A stretch of DNA of 64,000 nucleotides from Flavobacterium sp. KACC 22763. GTDB taxonomy: Bacteria > Bacteroidota > Bacteroidia > Flavobacteriales > Flavobacteriaceae. The stretch covers positions 3,782,001 to 3,846,000 of the forward strand of contig NZ_CP117879.1 of assembly GCF_028736155.1 (NCBI RefSeq), written 5' to 3'. Below the pieces are notes generated by a model. That model made no database searches. It had not been told where the DNA came from and worked only from the letters and a program-made list of their open reading frames with translations. A program made the position numbers and the translations under genes. Shown one piece after another: positions 9,030-17,288 of this stretch. Numbering within the stretch: the first letter of the stretch is position 1; the number at the start of each line of letters is the position of its first letter.

Positions 9030-10088
9030 TTACGGCTGTAAAGCCTGAATCTGATAATTAAGCGGAGTGGTTCCCGTATGTTTTTTGAATGCTGTGAAAA
9101 AGGTAGATTTAGAATTAAAACCGACATCGTAACCAACAGATTCTAAAGTTAATTTATCTGAAGAAGTGATAATTTTACACGCTTCGTTGATTCTGAATTC
9201 GTTTACATAACTGGTAAAATTCTTTCCTAAATTATTATTCAGAAACTGCGATAATTGATGACTTGAAATATTAATTTCTTGAGATAGATCTTGAAGCGTT
9301 AAGTTTGGATTTTTATATAAACTCTTTTCAAACATGGCTTTTTCAAGTTTTTCTGACCAGATTATGGCATCCGCTGATTCTATTTTTCTATTCGAGATTT
9401 TTCCATTCAACAAAAACAAGTCTTCTGTTTTTTTTCTGTACAAAAGAATCGAAATTCCTAAATATAAAATGAATGAAAAAACAACCGCACCACTTATGTA
9501 TGTTGCACCTGGCGCGCCAATGATCGCCAAAAAGTAAAATAGAAATAATAAACCATTTCCAAAATAGAGCATTGAAAACCACATTTCGGCAGGAGTTGCT
9601 TTTTCTTTTCGGCTGAGGATTTTTTTCAAAACGCCACGAAGTGCAAAACCAGCTGAAACAATGTAAACAAACCATTGAAAATAAATGATTCTTATCAAAA
9701 AGCCTCCCCAAAATTTCGGATACGTTTCATACGGATATAAAATGCCAACAGCTACAATAAAGGTTCCCCAAAATGCCAGAATAAATTTCCATAATTTGGG
9801 CATTATCTGAACTTCATCGACTGCCGATTTGATGAAATAATACAAACATGGTCCGATAAAAAAACAAGCTGTAAGTCCAAACTGAAGATACATTTTTGGC
9901 AGTTCGGGATGAAAATATACAAATACAGATTTTCCAATACGAATACTTAGTGCAAACAAAAGCGCGCCCAGAAAATAATTCGTCAGATATTTTTTCTTGG
10001 TGAAAAAGAAAAAATAAATGCCGAGAATAATTCCGTTGAAAGCTCCTAAAGCACTAAAAAAGAATAAAAGTTCTTTGCTAGTATCCAT
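9030..10088 (-). CDS. membrane-anchored AraC-family transcriptional regulator
   Basis: 352 residues. The N-terminal half has about seven hydrophobic segments (roughly 8-28, 38-58, 70-90, 102-120, 130-155, 168-190, 200-220). The C-terminal ~105 residues are an AraC-type double helix-turn-helix (LTLQDLSQEINISSHQLSQF and YDVGFNSKSTFFTAFKKHTG), ending PLNYQ. Such fusions are common in Bacteroidota and presumably sense a membrane or envelope signal. The neighbouring OM barrel gene downstream is the obvious target (inference). A -7 element (TAGCTTTG) lies upstream at 10113-10120. Confidence 0.85.
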   Translation of the reverse strand: MDTSKELLFFFSALGAFNGIILGIYFFFFTKKKYLTNYFLGALLFALSIRIGKSVFVYFHPELPKMYLQFGLTACFFIGPCLYYFIKSAVDEVQIMPKLWKFILAFWGTFIVAVGILYPYETYPKFWGGFLIRIIYFQWFVYIVSAGFALRGVLKKILSRKEKATPAEMWFSMLYFGNGLLFLFYFLAIIGAPGATYISGAVVFSFILYLGISILLYRKKTEDLFLLNGKISNRKIESADAIIWSEKLEKAMFEKSLYKNPNLTLQDLSQEINISSHQLSQFLNNNLGKNFTSYVNEFRINEACKIITSSDKLTLESVGYDVGFNSKSTFFTAFKKHTGTTPLNYQIQALQP

Positions 10089-10112
10089 AATTTAAGTTAG
10101 TTATATCCTTAA

Positions 10113-10120
10113 CAAAGCTA
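10113..10120 (-). promoter_or_regulatory. -7 element of the AraC-type gene
   Basis: Reads TAGCTTTG on the minus strand, matching TAnnTTTG, 24 bp before the ATG at 10088. Confidence 0.45.
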
Positions 10121-10244
10121 AAAAAAAGATTGTCTTCAGGTGAGATTTTTTCTGCAATTATTTTTTATTCTGCAATTTTAAAAACCTAAAAACTGCTTCA
10201 TTTTCCAATAAATAAAAGCCTCGTAATTTCTTGATTATAAATAC

Positions 10245-10252
10245 TACTTTTG
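10245..10252 (+). promoter_or_regulatory. -7 element of the SprA-like gene
   Basis: TACTTTTG matches TAnnTTTG, 22 bp before the ATG at 10275. Confidence 0.5.
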
Positions 10253-10274
10253 ACTTTTTAGAGTTAGAGTATTT

Positions 10275-13200
10275 ATGTTGAAAAAATTACTGTTTTTGAC
10301 GGTTTTCTTCTGGTTTTCTGCGCTTCAGGCTCAGGAAACTGAATCTCTGTACAAAACCAAAAAAGTAATCGTTTCAAAAGACACTATTCATCTCGAAAAT
10401 GTCTCCATTAACTCTGGATTTTTCCAGATTCTGAATACTAAAAATGAGCCAATTGATTCGGCTTTTTATAAGGTCAATTTTCAAAAAGGATATTTACTTT
10501 TAAATGAAAATTTCCAATCGGTTTCAGATACTTTAATTGTCAATTATCTTAATTATCCTGATCTCTTGACTAAAGAATACAGTCTTTACAAATCGGATCA
10601 AATTGTGAGCGGTGATGTTGGAACAGACAAATTGTATCGCATAGACAATAATTCAAATGCCAAAAAAGCAACTCCTTTTGACGGACTTGAAACTTCTGGA
10701 AGTATTACCCGTGGCGTTACGGTTGGTAATAACCAGAGTACAGTTTTAAATTCCAATTTAGATTTACAGATTACAGGAAAGCTTTCAGAAAAAGTTAGTT
10801 TAAGGGCTTCTCTTCAGGACAATAATATTCCGTTGCAAGATGGCGGTTATTCACAGAAACTCGATCAATTTGACAATATTTTTATAGAACTTTTTAGCAA
10901 TGACTGGAACATTCGCGCCGGCGATGTATTTTTAGAAAATAGAAAAACTCAATTTTTAGGCTTTAATAAAAAAGTTCAGGGACTTTCTGCCAACTTTGAT
11001 TTTGATACCGAAAAAAGCAAGACCAATGTTTTTGCTTCGGTCGCTTTTGTAAAAGGCCAATACGCCAAAAGTACTTTTACAGGTCAGGAAGGAAATCAGG
11101 GTCCGTATAAACTAAAAGGGCAAAATGGCGAATTGTATGTTTTGGTAATTTCGGGTTCTGAACGGGTTTATGTAAATGGCGTTTTATTAAAAAGAGGCGA
11201 AAACAACGATTATGTCATCGATTATAATGCTGGAGAAATTGTCTTTACTTCGCTTTTTACCATTACTTCAGAAATGCGTATTAATGTGGAATACCAATAT
11301 TCTGAACGAAATTACAACCGATTAGTTACTTACGCAGGCGCAACTCACGAAAACAAAAACTGGAGTTTTGGCGGATATATTTATTCTGAAAATGATATGA
11401 AAAATCAGCCTTTGCAGCAAAATCTTTCTCCAGAACAAGTTCAGATTTTAAGTCAGGCAGGTGATGATGTTAATCTAATGAAAGCGCCTTCTGCTTACGA
11501 AGATACTTATGCCGAAAATAAAATTTTGTATAAAAAGACACTCATCAATTCGGTTGAAGCTTATGAATATTCGAATAATCCCGCTGATGTTTTGTACAAT
11601 GTAAGATTTAGCCAAGTTGGTGCAAATTCTGGAAATTATATCATTCAAAACAATAATTCTGTTGAGCGTATTTATCAATATGTAGAACCTGTAAACGGGA
11701 TTCTACAGGGAAATTACGAACCAATTGTACAGCTTGTTGCACCAATGAAACTTCAGGTGGCAACGTTTTTAGGAAAATATAATCCGAATGAGAAAACTTT
11801 AGTTGATTTTGAATTGGCTGTCAGCAATAATGACCAAAATCTATTTTCTGGAATTGATGATGCTAATAATCAAGGAGTCGCTTTTAAAACCAATCTTAAA
11901 AAACGTCTTTTTTCTAGAAGCTGGAACTTAGACGCTTTCGCGAATTATCAATTCGTGCAGCAGAATTTTAAATCGGTGGAACGTTTGTATAATATCGAAT
12001 TTAACCGCGACTGGAATTTAACGGGAACCCAATATGGCAATCAGAGTCTTTTGGTTACGGGTTTAAATTTTGATTTATTTTCGAAAAAAGAGACTTCGAA
12101 TATTGGTTTGCTGACTTATCAATTTGAGAAATTAGATTACAGCGAAAGTTATTCTGGAGCAAGACATACTACAAACGCTTTATTCAAATTGAAAAATTGG
12201 ACAATCGAAAACAACGGAAGTTTCCTGAATTCTGATGCTACAGCTTCTACTTCAAAATTCATTAGAAACCAAACCAGAACCAAATATCATTTTGGCAAAA
12301 ACTGGGTTGGAGGAACTATGCAATTGGAAGACAATCAGCAGAAAGATAAAGTTACCAATCAGTTTTCGGCTTTAAGCCAAAGATTTTCAGAATATGGTGT
12401 ATTTACCGGACGTGGCGACAGCACCAAAGTTTTTGTGGAAGTTGGTTTTCTGCAAAGACGCAACGATAGTTTGCAAAACGGATTATTACAGCATGTCAAT
12501 AATTCGCAGACGTATTATTTAAAATCAAAATTGATTCAAAACAAAACAACCGATTTGGCGGTTTATGCGAGTTATAGAAATTTAGATTTTACTGATAAAT
12601 CGAGACAAAATGAACCTTCGTTAAATTCGAGAGTTTTATACAATGACCGCTTTTTTAATCAGTTCATGCAGATTGGAACGGCTTATGAAACGAGTTCGGG
12701 AACTATCGCGCAACAGGAATTCACTTATGTAGAAGTGCCAACAGGTCAAGGTGTTTATACTTGGAATGATTATAATGGCAACGGAATTCAGGAATTGGAA
12801 GAGTTTGAAGTTGCCGTTTACCAAGATCAAGCGCGCTATGTTAGAGTCTTTTTGCCGAATCAGATTTACATTAAAACCAATCAAAATAAATTTTCGCAGT
12901 CTTTAACTTTGAATCCGTTGCAATGGCAGAATGAAAAAGGCTTTAAAAAATTGCTATCTTATTTTTATAATCAGACCTCATTTATAATGGATCGAAAAGT
13001 TAAGAGCGAGGGCGAAAAATTAGAACTCAATCCGTTTGATTCATCAGAAGAAAATATTCTGGGTTTGAATTCGAGTTTCAGAAACAGTTTATTTTACAAT
13101 CGAGGCAAACAAAAACACTCGGTTACGTATTCTTACCTTATAAATAAAGGAAAGAGTCTGCTTTCCGTAGGTTCGCAGCATGTGCAAAATTATTCGCATC

Positions 13201-13709
13201 AAATTCAGTACACACATTTATACCAAAATAGCTGGCTGTTTAATTTCTTTACCAAAACCATAAAAACCGATTTGGTTTCAAAAGATTTTGCAGAGAAAAA
13301 CTATGATATTCAAGGTTGGCAGCTGGCACCAAAAGTCAGTTATTTATTTTCTAAAAACACCAAATTGGATTTCTTTTATGAACTTCAAAACAAAAAAAAT
13401 CAAATTGGAAATTTTGAAACTTTAGACCAAAACAGAATCGGAACTTCTTTTTCTTATGCGGGCGAAAAGAAAGTTACAGTTAATGGAGAATTCTCTTTTT
13501 ATGAAAATAAATTTAACGGAAACGAATTCTCTTCAGTCGGTTTTCAAATGCTCGAAGGACTTCAGGCGGGATCAAATTTGGTTTGGAAACTGCTTCTGCA
13601 AAAGAACATTACGTCTTTTTTGGATATTAATTTAAATTATCAGGGAAGAAAAAGTGAAACAGGAAATACGATTCATACAGGAAATGTTCAGCTTCGTGCA
13701 TATTTTTAA
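10275..13709 (+). CDS. large SprA-like outer-membrane protein
   Basis: 1144 residues with a signal peptide (MLKKLLFLTVFFWFSALQAQ). Residues about 130-350 (GSITRGVTVGNNQSTVLNSN, LQDNNIPLQDGGYSQKLDQF, AGDVFLENRKTQFLG, NDYVIDYNAGEIVFT) recall, from memory, repeated blocks of SprA, the T9SS translocon barrel and gliding protein. The remainder is rich in alternating hydrophobic strands, consistent with a large beta-barrel. It is about half the length of SprA, so it is a relative rather than SprA itself; an outer-membrane location is inferred. A role in transport or surface assembly is possible but unproven. It has its own -7 element and the K/A-rich secreted protein gene follows 63 bp downstream. 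Confidence 0.65.
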   Translation: MLKKLLFLTVFFWFSALQAQETESLYKTKKVIVSKDTIHLENVSINSGFFQILNTKNEPIDSAFYKVNFQKGYLLLNENFQSVSDTLIVNYLNYPDLLTKEYSLYKSDQIVSGDVGTDKLYRIDNNSNAKKATPFDGLETSGSITRGVTVGNNQSTVLNSNLDLQITGKLSEKVSLRASLQDNNIPLQDGGYSQKLDQFDNIFIELFSNDWNIRAGDVFLENRKTQFLGFNKKVQGLSANFDFDTEKSKTNVFASVAFVKGQYAKSTFTGQEGNQGPYKLKGQNGELYVLVISGSERVYVNGVLLKRGENNDYVIDYNAGEIVFTSLFTITSEMRINVEYQYSERNYNRLVTYAGATHENKNWSFGGYIYSENDMKNQPLQQNLSPEQVQILSQAGDDVNLMKAPSAYEDTYAENKILYKKTLINSVEAYEYSNNPADVLYNVRFSQVGANSGNYIIQNNNSVERIYQYVEPVNGILQGNYEPIVQLVAPMKLQVATFLGKYNPNEKTLVDFELAVSNNDQNLFSGIDDANNQGVAFKTNLKKRLFSRSWNLDAFANYQFVQQNFKSVERLYNIEFNRDWNLTGTQYGNQSLLVTGLNFDLFSKKETSNIGLLTYQFEKLDYSESYSGARHTTNALFKLKNWTIENNGSFLNSDATASTSKFIRNQTRTKYHFGKNWVGGTMQLEDNQQKDKVTNQFSALSQRFSEYGVFTGRGDSTKVFVEVGFLQRRNDSLQNGLLQHVNNSQTYYLKSKLIQNKTTDLAVYASYRNLDFTDKSRQNEPSLNSRVLYNDRFFNQFMQIGTAYETSSGTIAQQEFTYVEVPTGQGVYTWNDYNGNGIQELEEFEVAVYQDQARYVRVFLPNQIYIKTNQNKFSQSLTLNPLQWQNEKGFKKLLSYFYNQTSFIMDRKVKSEGEKLELNPFDSSEENILGLNSSFRNSLFYNRGKQKHSVTYSYLINKGKSLLSVGSQHVQNYSHQIQYTHLYQNSWLFNFFTKTIKTDLVSKDFAEKNYDIQGWQLAPKVSYLFSKNTKLDFFYELQNKKNQIGNFETLDQNRIGTSFSYAGEKKVTVNGEFSFYENKFNGNEFSSVGFQMLEGLQAGSNLVWKLLLQKNITSFLDINLNYQGRKSETGNTIHTGNVQLRAYF

Positions 13710-13772
13710 TGTGTTGCGAAAAAGATGACAATAAATTGTTTAATTTTAATTGAAATTTAAACTTTTAGCCTT

Positions 13773-14348
13773 ATGAAAAAATTAGTATTATTATGTTTAA
13801 TGGTTGTTTTCTCTTCTAATTTTTACGCACAGGAAACAACTGCAAAAACTACGAAAAGTAAAACAGAAGCTTCGGCAAAAAAAACGAAAGCAAGCGCAGA
13901 TAAAGCTTCGGCTGATGCAAAAAAAGAGGCCACAAAATCTAAAAAAGCAGCAGATGATGCAAAAGCAGCTTCAACAAAAGCCAAAAAAGAATCTGCTGAC
14001 GCAGCAAAAAAGACTGCCGATAAACAAGCTACAAAAGCTAAAGCAGATGCAAAAAAAGCTACTGTAGAATCTGACAAAGCAAAAAGTACTGCTGACAAAG
14101 CAAAAAGCACAGCAGACAAAACTAAAGCTGATGCCAAGAAAACAACTGCAAAAGCTGACGCTACAAAGAAAGATGCCACAGCTGCTAAAAAGTCGGCTAC
14201 TAAAACTTTAAAAGAAACGAACGAAAAAGCGCCATCTGTACCAGACAAAGTTACTGGCGAATACAATGGTAAAAAAGTATATACAGGTCCAAGAGGCGGT
14301 AAATACTACATTAACAAAAATGGTAATAAAACGTATATTCAGGATTAA
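13773..14348 (+). CDS. secreted Lys/Ala-rich protein with C-terminal PBCV-type basic adaptor motif
   Basis: 191 residues with a signal peptide (MKKLVLLCLMVVFSSNFYAQ). Residues about 25-150 are low-complexity Ala/Lys/Thr/Asp repeats (KADAKKAT, DKAKSTADKAKSTADK), likely an extended charged helix resembling TolA or histone-H1-like linkers. The C-terminal ~30 residues (YNGKKVYTGPRGGKYYINKNG) match the short basic adaptor domain first described in Paramecium bursaria chlorella virus proteins, a predicted basic or nucleic-acid-binding tail. Together they suggest a periplasmic or surface protein that binds polyanions (inference). A terminator follows at 14383. Confidence 0.7.
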   Translation: MKKLVLLCLMVVFSSNFYAQETTAKTTKSKTEASAKKTKASADKASADAKKEATKSKKAADDAKAASTKAKKESADAAKKTADKQATKAKADAKKATVESDKAKSTADKAKSTADKTKADAKKTTAKADATKKDATAAKKSATKTLKETNEKAPSVPDKVTGEYNGKKVYTGPRGGKYYINKNGNKTYIQD

Positions 14349-14470
14349 GTTTCTAAGATGCTGAGACGCTGAGATTCTAAGATTAAGCCGAACTTATAGT
14401 TCGGCTTCTTTTTTTAAACAGAAAATATTTGAACTTAGAGACTTAGCATCTTAGAAACTTAGCACCTTAA
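14349..14470. repeat. mirrored CTAAGATGCTAAG phrase repeats flanking a terminator
   Basis: TTTCTAAGATGCTGAGACGC sits before the hairpin and the inverted wording (GACTTAGCATCTTAGAAAC, TTAGCACCTTA) sits after it. The same family is present at 18556, 44087 and 50146. Confidence 0.65.
14383..14416 (+). terminator. terminator after the K/A-rich protein gene
   Basis: AAGCCGAACT/AGTTCGGCTT stem followed by CTTTTTTT. Confidence 0.88.
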
Positions 14471-14547
14471 ATTAATAATTTCGTAATACCTTCGAAATAA
14501 CATAAAAAACATATTTTTCTATCTTCGTTTTTAAAAACGTGTTAAAA

Positions 14548-15627
14548 ATGAGCATAGATTATTCTGCGAATAAAACTATTTTAGTGGCTCCATTAAATTG
14601 GGGACTTGGACATGCCACTCGATGCATTCCTATTATCAAGGCGCTTCAGGAGAATAATTATATTCCGATTATCGCCTCCGATGGTGTTGCGCTGGCTCTA
14701 TTACGAAAAGAATTTCCATATATACAAACTTTAGAATTGCCTTCTTATCATATTGAATATGCAAAGAATGGCAAAAACTTTAAATGGAAGCTGATTAAAA
14801 ATCTTCCGAAGATGATTACAGCTATTCTCGATGAGAAAAAAATGATCAATCATTGGATAAAAAAACATAGCATTGATGGTATTATCTCAGACAACAGATT
14901 GGGAGTTATCAGTAAAAAAGTGCCTTCTGTTTTTATTACGCATCAATTGAATGTCATGACAGGAAACACAACTTGGTTTACGAGTAAATGTCATCAGCAT
15001 TTTATTAAAAAATACAATGAATGCTGGGTTCCCGACTCCAACGAAAAAACAAACCTGACTGGAGATTTAGGCCACTTGAAAAATAATGAGCTGAATCTAA
15101 AATATATCGGACCGTTGAGCCGAATGAAAAAAAAGGATACTCCAAAAATATATGATTTGATGATTATATTGTCTGGACCTGAACCTCAGCGCACTTTCTT
15201 GGATGAAAAATTGCAGAAAGAAGCGGCAAAATATCCTGGAAAAGTGGTTTTTGTACAAGGAAAAGTAGAAAAATCGCAAGAAAAATGGCAGGCTGGAAAT
15301 GTCACTTATTATAATTTCATGAACTCTAAACAGCTGGAACAGACTTTTAACGAAAGTGAGTTTGTATTGTGCCGTTCGGGTTATACCACTGTTATGGATT
15401 TGGCAAAGCTAGGCAAAAAAGCCTTTTTTATTCCAACACCTGGACAATATGAGCAGGAATATCTAGCGATAAAACTGCAGGAAGAAAATCTTGTACCGTA
15501 TGCCATGCAGGATGATTTTACCATTGGAGACTTGTCGAAAGTAAAGTCATTTAAAGGATTGTCTCAATTTGAAAATAATATTGACTGGGATTCTTTATTT
15601 AAGGTTTTTGAAGACAGGACAGCGTAA
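14548..15627 (+). CDS. MurG-like (GT28-type) glycosyltransferase
   Basis: 359 residues from ATG 14548; the in-frame GTG at 14539 would add three residues, but the ATG fits the conserved start. The N-terminal donor/acceptor fold starts with APLNWGLGHATRCIPI. The C-terminal nucleotide-sugar domain has CRSGYTTVMDLAKLGKKAFF followed by PTPGQYEQEYLA, the GT28/UDP-GlcNAc-transferase pattern. There is no signal peptide, so it acts at the cytoplasmic face. Acceptor unknown: glycolipid, LPS or capsule are possible, and murein MurG itself is unlikely given the lack of cell-wall neighbours. A near-consensus -7 (TATCTTCG) lies just upstream. Confidence 0.75.
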   Translation: MSIDYSANKTILVAPLNWGLGHATRCIPIIKALQENNYIPIIASDGVALALLRKEFPYIQTLELPSYHIEYAKNGKNFKWKLIKNLPKMITAILDEKKMINHWIKKHSIDGIISDNRLGVISKKVPSVFITHQLNVMTGNTTWFTSKCHQHFIKKYNECWVPDSNEKTNLTGDLGHLKNNELNLKYIGPLSRMKKKDTPKIYDLMIILSGPEPQRTFLDEKLQKEAAKYPGKVVFVQGKVEKSQEKWQAGNVTYYNFMNSKQLEQTFNESEFVLCRSGYTTVMDLAKLGKKAFFIPTPGQYEQEYLAIKLQEENLVPYAMQDDFTIGDLSKVKSFKGLSQFENNIDWDSLFKVFEDRTA

Positions 15628-15628
15628 T

Positions 15629-15812
15629 TAAACGCGGATGAAACGGATTCGCTATCGCAAAGACGCGGATTAGGCGGATTTATCGGTATTCTTCACTACA
15701 ATAAAAAAAAACCTCCAGTTTTAGCTGGAGGCAATTATTTTTTTCTCAAAATAAAAAATCAGTTTTTATCCGCGTCTTCGCGATAGCGAATCCGTTTTAT
15801 CTGTGTACTGAT
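15629..15812. repeat. mirrored ACGGATTCGCTATCGC repeats flanking a terminator
   Basis: ACGGATTCGCTATCGCAAAG near 15650 and its inverted form CGCGATAGCGAATCCG near 15780 lie symmetrically about the hairpin at 15702-15745, between convergent genes. Confidence 0.7.
15702..15745. terminator. bidirectional terminator
   Basis: CCTCCAG (15712-15718) pairs with CTGGAGG (15725-15731), with an A9 run on the left and TTATTTTTTT on the right; shared by the convergent glycosyltransferase and porin genes. Confidence 0.88.
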
Positions 15813-15814
15813 TT

Positions 15815-17125
15815 TTAGAAATTAAACTGCACTTGCAATCTTAGTACATTTCCTTGCTGTCTGTTTATTGGCAGTGCGCTATCTTCAAAAGTTCGGTCTG
15901 CTACAACGTATTCTGCTGTAAGTTCAAATGCTTTGATTGGCTGCCATTCAACACCAAATTCGTAATCTCTTACTACATAACTTCTAGCATCTTTTTCATA
16001 TTTTTTTCCTCCATCATAATATTGAAATTTAGCAAAAGGATAAATACGCTGTTTTTTAAGATCCCATTTATAGTTTAACAAAACGTAACCTCCATTCAAA
16101 TCGGTTTGGTCAATATTTTTGGTAAGCGTATTGTATCTAGGCCCAGTTCCGAAGTTGTATTCCGTTTGAATTCCGAAAGGTCTTGGATATAAAACAAAAG
16201 TTGCTCCAACACGCTGATCTTTTACATATTGAGGATCGTTAACCGTAACTCCTGGTGAAACTTCTCCTGTAAAAGCCCATTTTCCAGTGTAAGCCTGAAT
16301 TCCAGGTTCTATAATCTGGCTTCCAATAACAAAAGGATAAGTTACTCTCGCCACCACGTTTAAATCTCTATTTCCATCCAATTTGTTTGCGATTTGACCG
16401 TTGTAAACACCTAGTGCAAAAACACCAAAATCTCCAGAACCTTTGTAGCCGTCTTTAACCAGCATTTCAAAACGCTGTCTGATTTCGGCTGGAGCCCAAT
16501 AAAAGAATATTCCTAAATCACGCTCATTCAAAATTGAAGAGTTAATTGCATCGGCGCGGTCTAGAGTTAAACGCTGCGAGCTTGACTGCATATTTTCAAA
16601 TCCGTATGGAATTTTACTTTGCCCTACACGTACTCGATATTCTTTTTTCTTATCAAAAGAAAGATCAAAATACAAGTCACGAATCTGAACGAAGTTATTA
16701 ATTCCGCTTGACGGTGAACTCGCAAAATCGGGCTGGAAATAGAAAAATACATTCGGATGCACTTGTCCAGAAAACACTAAACGGGCACGGCGAATAAAAA
16801 GTCCGTTGTTTGCTTTTGCATCTGGAGCTGTCGAAGTTGTTCCCCAAGATCTATCACATTGCTCACAAGAAACTTTATCGTTTGTAGAAAACAGTCCATT
16901 GTATCTAATCTGTGCATAACCTCTTAAAGAGATTCTATCATACCAATGTTCTTCAACTCCTCCTCCAGATTTAGTCTCCGGAAGTTTTGCTTTGTTTATA
17001 GAATCTAAAATACGCATTACTTCGTTTTTTACATCCTGTTTATTCAGCTCTTGCTTGTTTGTTTCCTGTGCATTGGCAGCACAAGTTAGCAGTAATAAAA
17101 CTGCCAATAGTTTTCTTTTTATCAT
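15815..17125 (-). CDS. OprO/OprP-type porin (phosphate-selective porin family)
   Basis: 436 residues from the ATG at 17125 (MIKRKLLAVLLLLTCAANAQ, a clear signal peptide); an upstream in-frame ATG at 17158 is ignored because it would lie within the promoter. A short charged helical segment follows (about 20-60), then the OprO/P barrel: ISLRGYAQIRYNGLF, GLFIRRARLVFSGQVHPNVF, FFYFQPDFA, VRVGQSKIPYGFENMQSS and a C-terminal aromatic (QVQFNF). There is a CEQC pair in an early loop. The family forms anion/phosphate channels in Pseudomonas. The adjacent PhoRB-like genes and the 11-bp-phased repeats in its promoter support regulation by phosphate limitation (inference). Confidence 0.85.
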   Translation of the reverse strand: MIKRKLLAVLLLLTCAANAQETNKQELNKQDVKNEVMRILDSINKAKLPETKSGGGVEEHWYDRISLRGYAQIRYNGLFSTNDKVSCEQCDRSWGTTSTAPDAKANNGLFIRRARLVFSGQVHPNVFFYFQPDFASSPSSGINNFVQIRDLYFDLSFDKKKEYRVRVGQSKIPYGFENMQSSSQRLTLDRADAINSSILNERDLGIFFYWAPAEIRQRFEMLVKDGYKGSGDFGVFALGVYNGQIANKLDGNRDLNVVARVTYPFVIGSQIIEPGIQAYTGKWAFTGEVSPGVTVNDPQYVKDQRVGATFVLYPRPFGIQTEYNFGTGPRYNTLTKNIDQTDLNGGYVLLNYKWDLKKQRIYPFAKFQYYDGGKKYEKDARSYVVRDYEFGVEWQPIKAFELTAEYVVADRTFEDSALPINRQQGNVLRLQVQFNF

Positions 17126-17155
17126 TAGTTCTGTAATTCCCTTAATTTCAGGATG

Positions 17156-17221
17156 CAAAGATGGAGCACCTATGTTAAGAAATCATTAACCAGATGTTAC
17201 TATAATAAAAATTTAATGTTA
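17156..17221 (-). promoter_or_regulatory. PHO-box-like 11-bp-phased TAAC/TAAT repeats and -7 element, porin promoter
   Basis: On the minus strand TAAC starts at 17221, 17199 and 17177 and TAAT at 17188, all on one 11-bp grid (one position, 17210, degenerate). A near-consensus -7 (CATCTTTG) starts at 17163. Distances to the -7 are 58, 36, 25 and 14. The same 25/36 register recurs at the TBDR and beta-helix lipoprotein promoters. The layout recalls PhoB boxes, where direct repeats recur every 11 bp. Confidence 0.65.
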
Positions 17222-17288
17222 TGGCCTAAATCGAAATGTTTATTTATTGTTAAACACCTTTGTTTTAGGGCTTTTAGCAAAACCTTCG

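Noticed and set aside
9388..9711. 107-codon minus-strand frame overlapping the AraC-type gene
   Set aside because: Out-of-frame shadow of the membrane part of the regulator gene.
13804..14067. 87-codon plus-strand frame, very rich in Lys and Gln
   Set aside because: Alternative frame of the same Lys/Ala repeats, without a signal or domain.
13823..14266. 147-codon minus-strand frame rich in Ala, Phe, Val and Ser
   Set aside because: It is the antisense image of the Lys/Ala-rich repeats of the secreted protein; low-complexity DNA often leaves both strands open.
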